Source: Teratosphaeria epicoccoides (taxonomy: Eukaryota > Ascomycota > Dothideomycetes > Mycosphaerellales > Teratosphaeriaceae). Taken from it: a stretch of DNA of 64,000 nt. The DNA lies in the NCBI GenBank assembly GCA_021401465.1, contig JADDMT010000049.1, forward strand, positions 166,880 to 230,879, written 5' to 3'. The translations under genes and the position numbers were made by a program. The notes under the pieces are model-generated. The model made no database searches. It was not told where the DNA came from and saw only the letters and a program-made list of their open reading frames with translations. Of the stretch, positions 11,417-21,294 are shown one piece after another (the first letter of the stretch is position 1; each line of letters starts with the position of its first letter).

Positions 11417-11560
11417 CATTCCTACTAGCCCTAAGGTTCTATGACACATTTCTTTACAGTTATGACTAAATAGGGATAGCTAAGCTATTAGCAAAGCTAG
11501 CGCGTATACTTGCCCTATAATTTTAAAGATTAACTAAAGTACGTACTTATAGTTTCCTGA
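11417..11560 (+). repeat. Dispersed repeat B, right half
   Basis: It begins with the CATTC duplication and matches 62059 to about 62185 in the right block (CTAGCCC...GGTTCTAT, CAAAGCTAGCG, CTTGCCCTATAATTT). It completes the repeat that the chromovirus interrupts. Confidence 0.7.
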
Positions 11561-12510
11561 TATCTTAATCTGCATGTAAAGCAAAGGTATTACAAAGCTG
11601 CCTAACATGTAACAGATTAAAACCCTGCCTAAGTTAGTAACCTCTGTCCTATATTTGCTACTAAGATGTTAAGGTATACATATAACATATATTATGTAGG
11701 CTATCTACCTATTTACTCTTACGTAGTATAAGTGTGCTATATCCTATACCCTATACATTCTATATGTATTACTTAGTAAGGCTAGGGACATCCTTATAGG
11801 AGGAGGGGTAGTAATATAGTTAATACTAGGAGGCTACTAGTATTAGAGCTACATAGGTTCTAATGCCTACCCTTAGCATGTAGTAACCCTACTACATATA
11901 GTAAGGGGGTCCTTTATACATACATTAGCTTATATGTTATCTAAGTAGGATTAATGCTTGACATAGGATACCCCTATGTCGCTAACCTTATATTACCCCT
12001 ATAGGGGCTTCCTGACTCTATAGTACCCCTGCGGGGTTAGGCTTAGACATGCTTTCCCTAATTAAGGGGCATTAGGGGTTATAAGTACCTCTAGCGCTAT
12101 CTCTATAATAAGTAGAAAGTAGTACTATCTTATACCTATTAAAAGGTCAGATTACTCTGTTATACTACAAGATATTTTCATATTATATAGCATATACATC
12201 TATATTAATAACTATTTATATCTGTAGCTAGCTAGTAACTAATAGCTAGAACCATAAAATCTAGCTTGCTAGGGCAAGTAGTAAGAATATTATTAAGTTT
12301 ATATAATAGTAATATATATCCTATCTTACTTAGAGTAAATAGGTATTAGGTAATATAACTAGTTACATGTAGTAGGATTACTAGGTAGTAGTACTATACT
12401 CTTAATAGTAGTAGCTACTAGCTAGTAGCCTCCTTAAGCTACTAGCTAATTAAGTAAAGCTACTAGATATTAAAGAAGGGAAGATTAATACATTCTCTAG
12501 CTATAGGATC
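11561..12510. other. AT-rich degenerate sequence, no gene
   Basis: RIP-like TA-rich DNA with short palindromes such as CCCCTATAGGGG near 11995. No protein motif, tRNA or further LTR edge was recognised. The change to normal composition just before 12532 is abrupt. Confidence 0.6.
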
Positions 12511-12531
12511 TAGGGAACATTTATCTACTTG

Positions 12532-13878
12532 ATGCAAGGTACACTCTACTTGACAGCAGACCACGTGACCATCTGTCACGTGTTCCTGCCTCGATCATCA
12601 CTTGACACAATAGCATCCTCGCACACATCTACATACAATATGATCAGCCCAGTCACGTGGCTACGAGCCCATCCAAACACCGCCTTCTGGATCACCAGCG
12701 GCAGCATCCCGCTCGCCTACATCAGTGTCCTGCAGTCCCTCTGCCATCTGCGGGTACAACACCCGCCTTACAATCGCTTGAAACCCGGTCAAACCCAACC
12801 AGGATGGCGTCTCAAGCTGTCCATCCAATTCGGGGGCTTTGTGGTAGCTGGGCTGGTAATGGGCTTCGCCTGTACCGCACCCATTGAACACCCGCTGGCA
12901 ATCACGGTCACACGAACCGCATCGTTTTTCTATGCCTGCAAAATGCTAGACTTGGCGGTGGCGAAGGCTGCGAACCCACCAACCATGATGATCGAGCGTG
13001 TAAGACCTAGAACTCCGGAATGCGTGGACAAGAACAGCGATAGAAAGACGCCCGACGACAGAAGCAAATCCACAGACAGAGACCAGCCCAAACCCGACAC
13101 CAGCATCGAAAGACTTCCCTACCCACCCCCCACAGACTCAACCGACTACATCCTCCACTCCTACCACTACGCCTGCCTCCTCCTGACCCAAATGCGCTAC
13201 CACAGCTTCGACATCACCGCCCGCCAACCCCACCGTGCCTCTCCTACCACCCAAAAACAAACCAAACACAAGCTCCGTCACTACCTCCCACTCCTAGTAA
13301 TCCCGCCACTCACCTACCTCTTGCCAACCGCAGAGACGAAGTCCCTCCTCCTGCTCCTGGTGATCCAATGCGGTCTTGAAGGCATGCACACAGCGCTGCA
13401 TCCTTCCTGCCCGAATCCCGTGTTCTGGCAGCCGTTCGCCGCGACGTCGTTGACAGAGTTCTGGAACACGCACTGGCAAGCCTGCGCGTCCTCGTGGCTG
13501 CGCAGCTTAGCGTACGATCCAACGCAACGTCTGCTCACACCACTGCTCGGCAAGAACGCTGCGCGCGGCATAGCGGTGGTGAATGTCTTCAATCTCACTG
13601 GCATCTGGCACGCATGGGCTGCCGCACCAGCAGTGGAAGAGGAATGGGCCGGGACGTTGGCTCTCAGGGTGTGGCTGTGGTTTGTCAGCCTGGGAGTGGG
13701 ATGTGTCATCGAAAACACGCTGTTTGGACGCAAGCCTGGTGGATGGCTCAGGTGGATAGCGGTATGGGCGTATGCCCTGGTGGGTGCTGGGATGTGTTGG
13801 CGAACACTGGAGCATCACGATACGACTGGCTATCTGAGGATGTGTGGAGAATATGTATATCCTCAGCTTCGCCGATGA
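12532..13878 (+). CDS. MBOAT / wax-synthase-like O-acyltransferase
   Basis: Single-exon ORF of 448 codons. The C-terminal half looks like the fungal wax-synthase-like MBOAT_2 family: a conserved FWNTHWQ block near residue 308 (family: FW..RWHQ), the downstream TGIWHAW block with the candidate catalytic His near residue 360, and several hydrophobic segments (LVIPPLTYLLP, VWLWFVSLGVGCVIE, AVWAYALVGAGMCW). Members are integral membrane enzymes that move acyl groups from CoA to hydroxyls, including in secondary metabolism; the substrate here is unknown. The first ATG is 12532, but this lies about 20 bp from the RIP block. The in-frame Met at 12640, just before WLRAHPNTAFW, may be the real start. 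The gene converges on the AAA+ gene. Confidence 0.7.
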   Translation: MQGTLYLTADHVTICHVFLPRSSLDTIASSHTSTYNMISPVTWLRAHPNTAFWITSGSIPLAYISVLQSLCHLRVQHPPYNRLKPGQTQPGWRLKLSIQFGGFVVAGLVMGFACTAPIEHPLAITVTRTASFFYACKMLDLAVAKAANPPTMMIERVRPRTPECVDKNSDRKTPDDRSKSTDRDQPKPDTSIERLPYPPPTDSTDYILHSYHYACLLLTQMRYHSFDITARQPHRASPTTQKQTKHKLRHYLPLLVIPPLTYLLPTAETKSLLLLLVIQCGLEGMHTALHPSCPNPVFWQPFAATSLTEFWNTHWQACASSWLRSLAYDPTQRLLTPLLGKNAARGIAVVNVFNLTGIWHAWAAAPAVEEEWAGTLALRVWLWFVSLGVGCVIENTLFGRKPGGWLRWIAVWAYALVGAGMCWRTLEHHDTTGYLRMCGEYVYPQLRR

Positions 13879-14033
13879 TTCTTCCTCCAGTGTAATTTGC
13901 TCATGCACCACGTTTCGTTACGTCTGGACATGGCCTCATCGGATCCGCAAGACCACTCTCTATGCTGCTAGCTCAGCGATCGCTTTCATGCGGAAATCGC
14001 TCGTTCTCCACCAAGTCGTCGGAAAACGAAAGG

Positions 14034-16012
14034 TTACCCATTTCCTCCGTCAATCTCGTCCACGCCATCCTGAGTCCTGACGTCCTTGTCCTCAACCTCC
14101 AGACTGCTCTGACCCCGATAATACTCCTGCACGCCATCTTCCTTGACCACGACCTCTCTGTCCTCATTCCTGACACCATTGACCGGGACCAATCGGATGG
14201 AGTACTTCATCAATGCCTCTTCGTTCATGTCATCCGTGACCAGCTTCTCGTTGTTCGTGAACTCGTTGTAGAACGATCTACGAACGTCATCGACGCCGGA
14301 ACTCAGCGATCGAGCTCCAAGATCCGGCAGATAGCTCTCGGCAGCGATGTGCGCGCAGAGTCTGCCGTCATTTTGGAGGTTGAGGTGGACATGAGCCGCG
14401 TACCGTTTCGCGGTCGGGGAGGTATCGATATCACGTCTGAGCTCGTTCGTCAGATCGAGCAAGAACTTGTGTGCGATGACTGCCTGCTCCGAAGGCGAGA
14501 ATGGATAAAATGGCGCGACGTTCCTCAGCCGTCCTGCCAATGGAGCACCAAAGGCCTGCCGAAAGAGTGTCTTGAGCTCGCTGTGTAGAACCTTGTGCGG
14601 AACCTTGTCCAATGCAGAAACACTTGTCACGCCCTCGATGTGTTCTTTGTAAAAGTCGGTTATGGCGGTATCGCCAAGGTTCGTAGCGAAGATCCAGATA
14701 GTCTTGCTGGCATCAATGCGATTATTATCGCGGCGGTCGTGGTACTCACCAGAATCCAGCAGCAACAATAGCGAGTTGCGCACTTCTTGCTCTGTCTTGT
14801 CGAATTCATCCATGAACACCACGCTCCTCCGACCATCGAATGCCGCAAGGTGATTGTTGAGCTGACTGCCGCGATTGTTGCCATGATAGCCCTGGCGCGA
14901 CCCGAACAACCCGATTTCGCTTCTCATCTGGGCGCAGTCGATGACCGTCAGTGCCAAGCCAAGCAAGTTACCCATCTTCGTCGCCAGTTCAGTCTTGCCG
15001 TGGCCCGACAGGCCAGCGAACGTCATTACCAAAGGCGTTCTGATGTTCATACCGATGTGACTGGCCACTTTCTCAACCACTTCCTTGCAGGCGAATGTCT
15101 GGCCTACAACCAAGTATGGAACTTTCAACAGTGGCACATACCCATGGGCGCGCGCGAGCTGCATTCCACGGGCCCGTATTGGATTGATTGCGGCCGCCTC
15201 GTGGAGATAGTAGCGGATGCTGAGGTTGAGAGTCTCGGCCAGAAGGTTCCGGTGACGCTGCTCGCACCAACTGCTCGTCTGAATGCGATCAGTGGGGCCA
15301 TGTGCACTGCCCTGACTCGTGATCTTGGGGGATGGCTGCTTCATGTAGTCCTCCCACATGTCCGCTGGGATAGCATACGGATCCGCACCATGTCCTAGCA
15401 GCAACTTGACAACTTCTGTGGGATTTCGCACTGTCCACTTACTGCGCATAATGGCATAAGCAACAGCGGGAACGTCCCAGACGTCGCATTGCTTTGCATC
15501 GGCGCCGTATTCCAACAACATGCGGACCAGGTCGGCATCGTTGCGCTCAAGAGCATAGAACAGGACAGGGTGACACTGAACAGCGCCTTCAGCCCTCGCT
15601 CGATAACGCTCCTGTCGTAGGAATTGAGGTAGTCGGCGATCGCGGCAGTCGAGCAGCCCTGAGCAGTACTTGCCGCGATAATATCTGCTGAGAATGGTTT
15701 CGGATTAGAATTGTCGGACAGCACTTTATTCGGCAGTAGGTGAATTGTTGTGATTGCCTTTTCGTGAAGTCCGTCTCGGCTTTCTGAGAAGTCTGAAACG
15801 CCGAAACCGGGCAAGTAGATGGCCGCTAATCTAAGGTCTTTTGCGTAACGCGGCTTGCTACGTTGATGGCTGACCATTGGTGGTGGCACGTAGTGGCTAC
15901 TAACCCCACGGCGTCTACCGTTATTGGTCGATTGGAACAAAATGCTCGTCGGCGAAGGCTTTGGAGATTTGGGCTGCCTGCTGCCACGGCGTGGTGTTGC
16001 GTCTGAAGACAT
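14034..16012 (-). CDS. Ankyrin-repeat AAA+ ATPase (ClpB/Skd3-like), apparent frameshift
   Basis: The C-terminal part (start codon context through 15521 down to 14034) is a ClpA/B-type AAA+ module: Walker A GLSGHGKTEL, Walker B VVFMDEFDK, a sensor-like IFATNLGD and a C-terminal small domain. Ankyrin-like repeats precede it (MLLEYGADAK, LLLGHGADPY), an architecture known from Skd3/CLPB-type and fungal ankyrin-AAA proteins, which act as ATP-driven disaggregases or remodellers. The N-terminal part, from the ATG at 16012, is in another frame. The ankyrin sequence VQCHPVLFYALERND continues the AAA frame while GLKAL continues the other, and they meet near 15581-15587 with no plausible intron. So there is a 1-2 nt frameshift, either real (pseudogene) or a sequencing error. 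The acidic C-terminal tail looks normal. The neighbouring asparaginase-family gene lies upstream on the same strand. Confidence 0.75.
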
Positions 16013-16430
16013 GGTGCCAGGGAGCGTCCAAAGTCTGGATTGCCCATTTGCTCGGCGGAGCTTGCCTGTTATGATTAGCAAAAGCCGTCGCTCTTTCGTC
16101 GCAGGGCATTGTCTTCCTGTGACGGACAGGTCTAGAAGACTCCATCTGCTCAAGCTCCTTGTCTGACAACTTCTCGCATGAAGTGTTGATCCTGCAATGT
16201 CTGCTGGATAGGAACAACGCAAACACCCTAGACACTCGGTCAACTTTCCAAGACAAAAGATAAGACGCGCATCCCAATCGCGCACCGATAGCGTTGAGCT
16301 CAAAGCTATCTCAACTGGTAAGATCAGCCTCATCTGTCAATCATTGTGTCGATGGATGGCCTTTCATGGTATAGCTTCGACCAAAATCACCATGCTAGCG
16401 TTGTGCGAATGCTTGCGGTGTCCAAATTCC

Positions 16431-17825
16431 TCATACTGGCGGGGCCATACACTTTGGAGACTCCGTCCGAAAGACCGCAAAGCGCTGGTTGCCAAGTCCA
16501 TCGACCCAGGCCCTGAACATTCCGCCGCAGTTGAAGTCAGCAACGATCTTTCCCTCGCCATTTTCAAAGTCGATGCCGATGATCCCGCCTTCACCCTCAC
16601 CAGTCTTCTTCCATCTACTCTCTGCCGATTGTTGCAGTTGACCGTTGGGTCCTGCAACCATGGTCACGGCGCTGTCCAACGAGAAAGTGCTTGATGGATC
16701 ATGATGACTCGGAGCATAGCGAGCAATTGCTGCAGCAGTCCGCACAGCATTCAGGCGAAGGAAGGAGTCGCCGTTGCCAGTCCCTGACATTGCAACGCCT
16801 CTAGGGTGTCTTGTCTTCTGCGACGACCCGTGAAAGCTCGAGCTGGACGTCTGGAAGTACTCCCTTAGTCCAGGTAGACACTCAAGTGTCATCGCTGCGA
16901 GACTCGGGTGACTGTCAGAAACCTCTTGGCTCACAGACGTTGTTGGGAAGAGATCCCACTCCTCAGCCCAGAACCCAGCACCGAGCGTTGGCGTGTCACC
17001 TATGCGACCAGGAAGCTTGTTCGTAAGACCACCAGTAGACGTAGCAACACACAACACGCCGGAGCTGTCCAAGACCACACAGCCAACCGTACCTTGGGGC
17101 AAATACTCTTTTGCATCCCATGACGGGTCACTCTCGACACTGGTAGATGCGTCTTCATCGGCACGAGGAGCCTCGGCCCCACTGACGTCTGCTAGATATG
17201 CATCTTGGTCTGCCGCACATCTCGCCGCTTCGTATTGTTTGTCAGTATGGCTCAAACCAAGCCCGGTTCGATGCTCGTCCCACCTCTTCTTCGTCCAGAA
17301 GTAGCTTGGTCGAACCAATTTCAGTCCCCCCCACTTGTGTGCGAGCTGATCACAGATGTCTCCGTGAAGCTGACAATGCTGTCCTGCTCCGCCACCGTCA
17401 TCCTCTTCGCCTCTGATCAGCATTTCTTTGGCAAGCAAAATAGGGTTCTTAGCTCGTCTGGTTTTCATGATCCCAACACCTCGCTTTCGGTACCCTTTGC
17501 TCACCATGACGGACGCTTCGAGCTCATGCGTACCGGCAGTGGTATACACGGCGCCATGACCTGAATTGAAGAGAGGATTGTCCTCTAGCAGTGAGACTGT
17601 ATGAGTCGCGACGTCCAGTGCTGTGGCTCCAGGGGTCTGAAGCGCAGTATTGGCCTGAGCCAAGATACTCAGCAAGGCGTCACGATATGCGTTGTAGGCT
17701 CTGCCATTGGGAGGCAAATTATCGCGAGTTATGTTGCCCGCGCCACCGTGCAGGATGATCCGAGGCGTGACGGGGGTAGGCTTGCGGTCAGTGTAAGCCG
17801 GTAGAGGGTGCGAAATATATGCCAT
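16431..17825 (-). CDS. Asparaginase/threonine-aspartase family Ntn hydrolase
   Basis: Intronless, 464 aa. The N-terminus has the family HGGAG motif (residues 26-30) followed by NPLFNSGHGAV (83-93). The autocleavage/nucleophile site is GTVGCVVLD, with Thr246 as the predicted catalytic N-terminal threonine after self-processing, then STGGL and PGRIGDTPTLGAG, which form the substrate pocket in type-2 asparaginases. An acidic, poorly conserved loop (about 139-240) sits before the Thr, as in fungal members. The known family reactions are L-asparagine or isoaspartyl-peptide hydrolysis and, in taspases, endoproteolysis; which applies here cannot be read. There is no signal peptide. The ATG at 17825 gives the full HGGAG domain. 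Confidence 0.85.
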   Translation of the reverse strand: MAYISHPLPAYTDRKPTPVTPRIILHGGAGNITRDNLPPNGRAYNAYRDALLSILAQANTALQTPGATALDVATHTVSLLEDNPLFNSGHGAVYTTAGTHELEASVMVSKGYRKRGVGIMKTRRAKNPILLAKEMLIRGEEDDGGGAGQHCQLHGDICDQLAHKWGGLKLVRPSYFWTKKRWDEHRTGLGLSHTDKQYEAARCAADQDAYLADVSGAEAPRADEDASTSVESDPSWDAKEYLPQGTVGCVVLDSSGVLCVATSTGGLTNKLPGRIGDTPTLGAGFWAEEWDLFPTTSVSQEVSDSHPSLAAMTLECLPGLREYFQTSSSSFHGSSQKTRHPRGVAMSGTGNGDSFLRLNAVRTAAAIARYAPSHHDPSSTFSLDSAVTMVAGPNGQLQQSAESRWKKTGEGEGGIIGIDFENGEGKIVADFNCGGMFRAWVDGLGNQRFAVFRTESPKCMAPPV

Positions 17826-18276
17826 GGGGGAGGAAAATAAACACTTGGCCGGCAGAATCTAAAATTCCAGACAGACTGCGGTCTGTTGTTCTGCTTATCA
17901 ACGATGGTGATGGGAGGATAAATTTTTGTGCCTAAGGCAGCAAAATACTCAGGCTGTCTCTGTGTCTGGTACATGTAGTTCTTCCAAGATGGACGGCACA
18001 ACATCACTGGATGAATCCGGCCATTGATCACGCCCATCGTACAACGCTGCCGATCCGTTTTCAAGATCTGGGCTGAAAGTGGCGTAAGACACGTGGCAAG
18101 CAAGAAGATAGATTTCGTCTTCAAGGAACTCGCACAAGTCTAGCGCCATGTTGGAAGATGACCTGAGGAACGCATCACTCCTGCGCCAACATTCAAACAA
18201 GCTCTCAACACATACATTCCCGACACCCCAACGCGCGCGCCCTCGAATAAACACGAAACCCACCCTCCCCTCCCTT

Positions 18277-20748
18277 TCAATAATACTCCGGCAATCCCGT
18301 CTCATTAAACATGGGAATCTCACTCGAACAGTTGAAGTCCCTCTGATACGCCAACTTCGGCATCACCCCCGCGGCCAACCCATCCTTATAACTCCACTGC
18401 CACGCGCTCTCCGTCTGCCACGTCCAATAAAACCAACCCCATCCCTGCTCAAAACTGTGCATTTGCGCCTCCGCAAACATGAGCAACCATTGCTTATACT
18501 GATCAGAATACGTGTTTGGATCTGCATTCGCGTTTGTGCAGCTGCAGCGCGGATCGTTGTTTGTCGGACACGTGGGCGAGAGAACGGAGGTACTCGTTGA
18601 GCCCCCGAGGCCAGAAGCATAGTTCAGCGTGCCTTCCCAGCGGGAGCCCACGCCGACGTTGTTCAGGTACTCCGCGCAGTCGGTATCGGCTTGAGACCAC
18701 TCGCCGCAAAGTGTGGGTCCGAAACCCGTTGCGGTGTTCTCGCTGCGGAGAGCTTGCTGCGTCCAGCCCGCGCAGGCGAAATTGATCTTGTCGTAATGGT
18801 TCAGCACGAGCTGCTCGACGTTGAAGATCACGTATTGATGGACGTCTAGGAGGAGATTGGTCCTGTTAATATCGGAGAATTTACCCTGCCAGTTGTCCAG
18901 ACCCATGAAGCCGTCGCCAAAGACGATGATGCCGTCGAAGCCGTTGCCCCGGATGGTTGAGATGGCGGTTTCGGACCAGGATATTACGGAGGCTTGGTCG
19001 AGTTCGACCATGCGGGGTTCGTTGACGAGACCGTACATTGTGATGATGTTTTTGTAGCGGGGTTGCGTGAAGAACGTGGAGAGCTGGTTGTGGATTTCGG
19101 TCGTCCGGTTGGCATTCAGGTCACCATCTGTGCCGTTGAGCCAGCCTATCGTGCCCTGACGTCCAGAGTGGTTCCACCCATTTTGAGAGCCAGGCGCGCC
19201 ATGCAGATCAAGATTGACGCGGATGCCGTACTTTCGTGCCCACTCGATTCCACGTAGCAGGTAGCGGAAGGAGATGTTGGGAACATAGGGATCGCCGTCG
19301 TAGGTGATGACAGCCCAGTAGGAGAAAGGGATGCGTACATGGTCGAACCCAGCTGCCGAGATATTCTTGAAGGTTTCTTCCGAGACGAAGGAGGAGTAGT
19401 GCTTCTCTATGGTCGACTTTGCGTTGCTGCCGAGTTGCTGAGAGAGCGTGTATTCATCCACTACGTTGTCGTGGGTGGTGTATTCGTTGAAGAGAGAAGG
19501 CGTAATGACAGGCTCAATGCTGAGCCAGCCGCCGATATTGACGCCGCGAATGAGATCGGTACCGTACGTCCAGCTCTCATTTAATGGCTTGACATTATCG
19601 TTCGCCCGCGCCGTGTCAACCCAGGTGCTGTTCAGCCCCATGATTGGCAGACCGCCCACAAGCTCAGACGTGAACGTGACATTGAAACCGTCGGTATCGT
19701 ACCACGTGAATGGGTCGAAACTGGTGCCCTGGTATGCCTTGGGGATATCGCTTTCGCTCATACCGTTGAGATTGCTGTTTGCCGGCGAACTCGTAGTGGC
19801 CTCTGCTGAACTTCCAGAGCTGTTATTGTTCTTCTTTGACAGCACCACGCCAACGGGAATCGCGATGACCAGGATCAAGACCACGATGCCTACAATGATG
19901 AGGATATTTCGTTTGCGCTTCCTCTTCCGCTCCAATTCTTCAAACTCCAGATCACTGCTCGTGCCTTCACGTTTCCGATATTCGTCCACTCGGTATGTCT
20001 CATCGTCGCTGTACCCCCCACCTGAGCTTCCACCGCCCGCACCACCACGCAACCTCGCACCCCGCTCCAGCCGCTGTCCGCTCACCACCCGGCTCTTGCT
20101 CTTCTCAGTCCGGGCATAATTGCGCTTCGGCGGACTGTGTCTCACAAAGGCACTGTCTTCCTCATCATCCTGTGCTGCAGCCATCGCAGCCAGCGCGGCC
20201 ATCTTCTCTCTCTCTTCCATCTCCTTCTTCCTCCTCTTGCGCTCCTTGTACTCTTGCCGGCGCGTCTCACGTTCTTGCCGCTCCCACTCCTCTTGCCTCT
20301 CATCCCGCCTGGCCAGCTCCTCCTCGCGTTCTCTCGCCCGGCGTCGTCCAGGCCCATTGTCCTCGTCTCCCCAACCCAGCTTCCGATTGAGCTGATCGAG
20401 CTTCGCCAATTGCGCCGGGCTCAACGCGGTGCTTGCCGAGCTTTTGCTCTCCGTGTATCGCGACTGCGACCCGCGCCTTCTCCGTCTCTCGCCATCACGC
20501 TCATCATAACCTTCCGGTCGGCGCTTGGGCCGACTCTTGCTCGGACTACCTTGGCCCTGCTCATAGTACGTGCTTTCCTCGCATGTTTCCCTCTCAAGTT
20601 CCTCGTCTCTTCTTCGAGAAGGTCTGGGCGGTAACAATCCTCCCTCGCTATCTGTTCTCTGATGTGTTCTCCGTCTTCTCTGTCGCCTCGCAGCTGCGTC
20701 GCGACGATCGTCATAAGGATCACGAGACCGTGATCGCGAGGTCGGCAT
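18277..20748 (-). CDS. exgD: Glucan exo-1,3-beta-glucosidase D, membrane-anchored GH5
   Basis: Intronless, 823 aa, type II membrane protein. A long, highly charged cytoplasmic N-terminus (Arg/Glu-rich, residues 1-280) is followed by one transmembrane helix (about 281-305, RNILIIVGIVVLILV) and then a Ser/Asn-rich stalk. The GH5 domain starts near RGVNIGGWLSIEP. The catalytic acid/base is Glu577 in GLVNEPRM and the nucleophile is Glu683 in CGEWSQ, and both are intact. Paired cysteines and N-glycosylation sequons follow. The family acts on beta-1,3-glucan at the cell surface during wall remodelling. Length and architecture match exgD-type enzymes. No truncation was seen. Confidence 0.93.
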   Translation of the reverse strand: MPTSRSRSRDPYDDRRDAAARRQRRRRTHQRTDSEGGLLPPRPSRRRDEELERETCEESTYYEQGQGSPSKSRPKRRPEGYDERDGERRRRRGSQSRYTESKSSASTALSPAQLAKLDQLNRKLGWGDEDNGPGRRRAREREEELARRDERQEEWERQERETRRQEYKERKRRKKEMEEREKMAALAAMAAAQDDEEDSAFVRHSPPKRNYARTEKSKSRVVSGQRLERGARLRGGAGGGSSGGGYSDDETYRVDEYRKREGTSSDLEFEELERKRKRKRNILIIVGIVVLILVIAIPVGVVLSKKNNNSSGSSAEATTSSPANSNLNGMSESDIPKAYQGTSFDPFTWYDTDGFNVTFTSELVGGLPIMGLNSTWVDTARANDNVKPLNESWTYGTDLIRGVNIGGWLSIEPVITPSLFNEYTTHDNVVDEYTLSQQLGSNAKSTIEKHYSSFVSEETFKNISAAGFDHVRIPFSYWAVITYDGDPYVPNISFRYLLRGIEWARKYGIRVNLDLHGAPGSQNGWNHSGRQGTIGWLNGTDGDLNANRTTEIHNQLSTFFTQPRYKNIITMYGLVNEPRMVELDQASVISWSETAISTIRGNGFDGIIVFGDGFMGLDNWQGKFSDINRTNLLLDVHQYVIFNVEQLVLNHYDKINFACAGWTQQALRSENTATGFGPTLCGEWSQADTDCAEYLNNVGVGSRWEGTLNYASGLGGSTSTSVLSPTCPTNNDPRCSCTNANADPNTYSDQYKQWLLMFAEAQMHSFEQGWGWFYWTWQTESAWQWSYKDGLAAGVMPKLAYQRDFNCSSEIPMFNETGLPEYY

Positions 20749-20987
20749 CTTCTTAAACGCGCGACTGGAATGTGAGCAAGGAGAATGACGGCTGTCGAGT
20801 CGTACAATTTACGGCTGATAACATGCTGGTAAACAACGGGTTTGCAACAAACAATACACACATGCACAAAACTTTTATTTTTTTTATTTTTTGGAACACA
20901 TCAAAAGACGCGTCAAACACGTGTCAGATTGTACAGCTCAAGCTGCTGATTCGATTGATACCACTCTCGTCATTCCATTAAGGACCA

Positions 20988-21294
20988 TCAGCAGGTCTGC
21001 GAGTTGCAGACTCAGAAGACATACCCTCCATACACACAAGCACTCACACCGCAGAACTCGACGAAGGGAATGTCATGGGGGCTCATGCGATTGAAGAGAG
21101 ACGAGTTGATGTGGTCTGGTTGGTAGACTCCCCGGCCGCGGTCAGAAAGTCTACAGTATCGTCCTGGTAATTGCCTGCGCGTTTGCAGATCAGCTCAGTT
21201 GGTACCTCCTAACTATAGCGGGAGATGTTGCCGCCACACGGGCCGCGAGGCCGGCGAGGGCAGCGAACAGGACTGTGATAGTGCTGGAAGGCAT
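20988..21294 (-). CDS. Candidate small secreted peptide (3-exon model)
   Basis: A model built by eye. Exons on the minus strand are 21294-21206, 21150-21048 and 20996-20988. The introns are 55 nt (GTACCA...TGTAG) and 51 nt (GTGAGT...CGCAG), and the phases fit. The 66-aa product starts with a signal-peptide-like segment (MPSSTITVLFAALAGLAARVAA), has a dibasic RR at 29-30, and ends PFVEFCGTC. A TATA-like GTATATAC lies 122 nt upstream (21416-21423), a usual distance for fungal genes. There is no recognised domain. Unspliced, the frame gives only 34 aa. A candidate secreted peptide or effector-like gene is inference; a chance ORF is the alternative. Confidence 0.35.

Larger units (their letters stand above)
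1..12510. repeat. RIP-degraded AT-rich transposon block (left)
   Basis: About 12.5 kb of TA-, TAG- and CTA-rich sequence with no intact gene on either strand. Conserved retrotransposon protein motifs can still be read, but they are broken by TAG or TAA where the family has Gln or Trp, and other residues show G-to-A changes (zinc-knuckle Cys to Tyr, YLDD to YLDN). That is the CpA to TpA signature of repeat-induced point mutation. The block holds a tandem duplication, a chromovirus, an older dispersed repeat and AT-rich filler. Composition changes abruptly near 12510, just before the first gene. Confidence 0.9.

Noticed and set aside
17826..18323. Minus-strand frames between the asparaginase and exgD genes
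   Set aside because: They overlap the exgD 3' end or the asparaginase promoter, with no protein-like signal.
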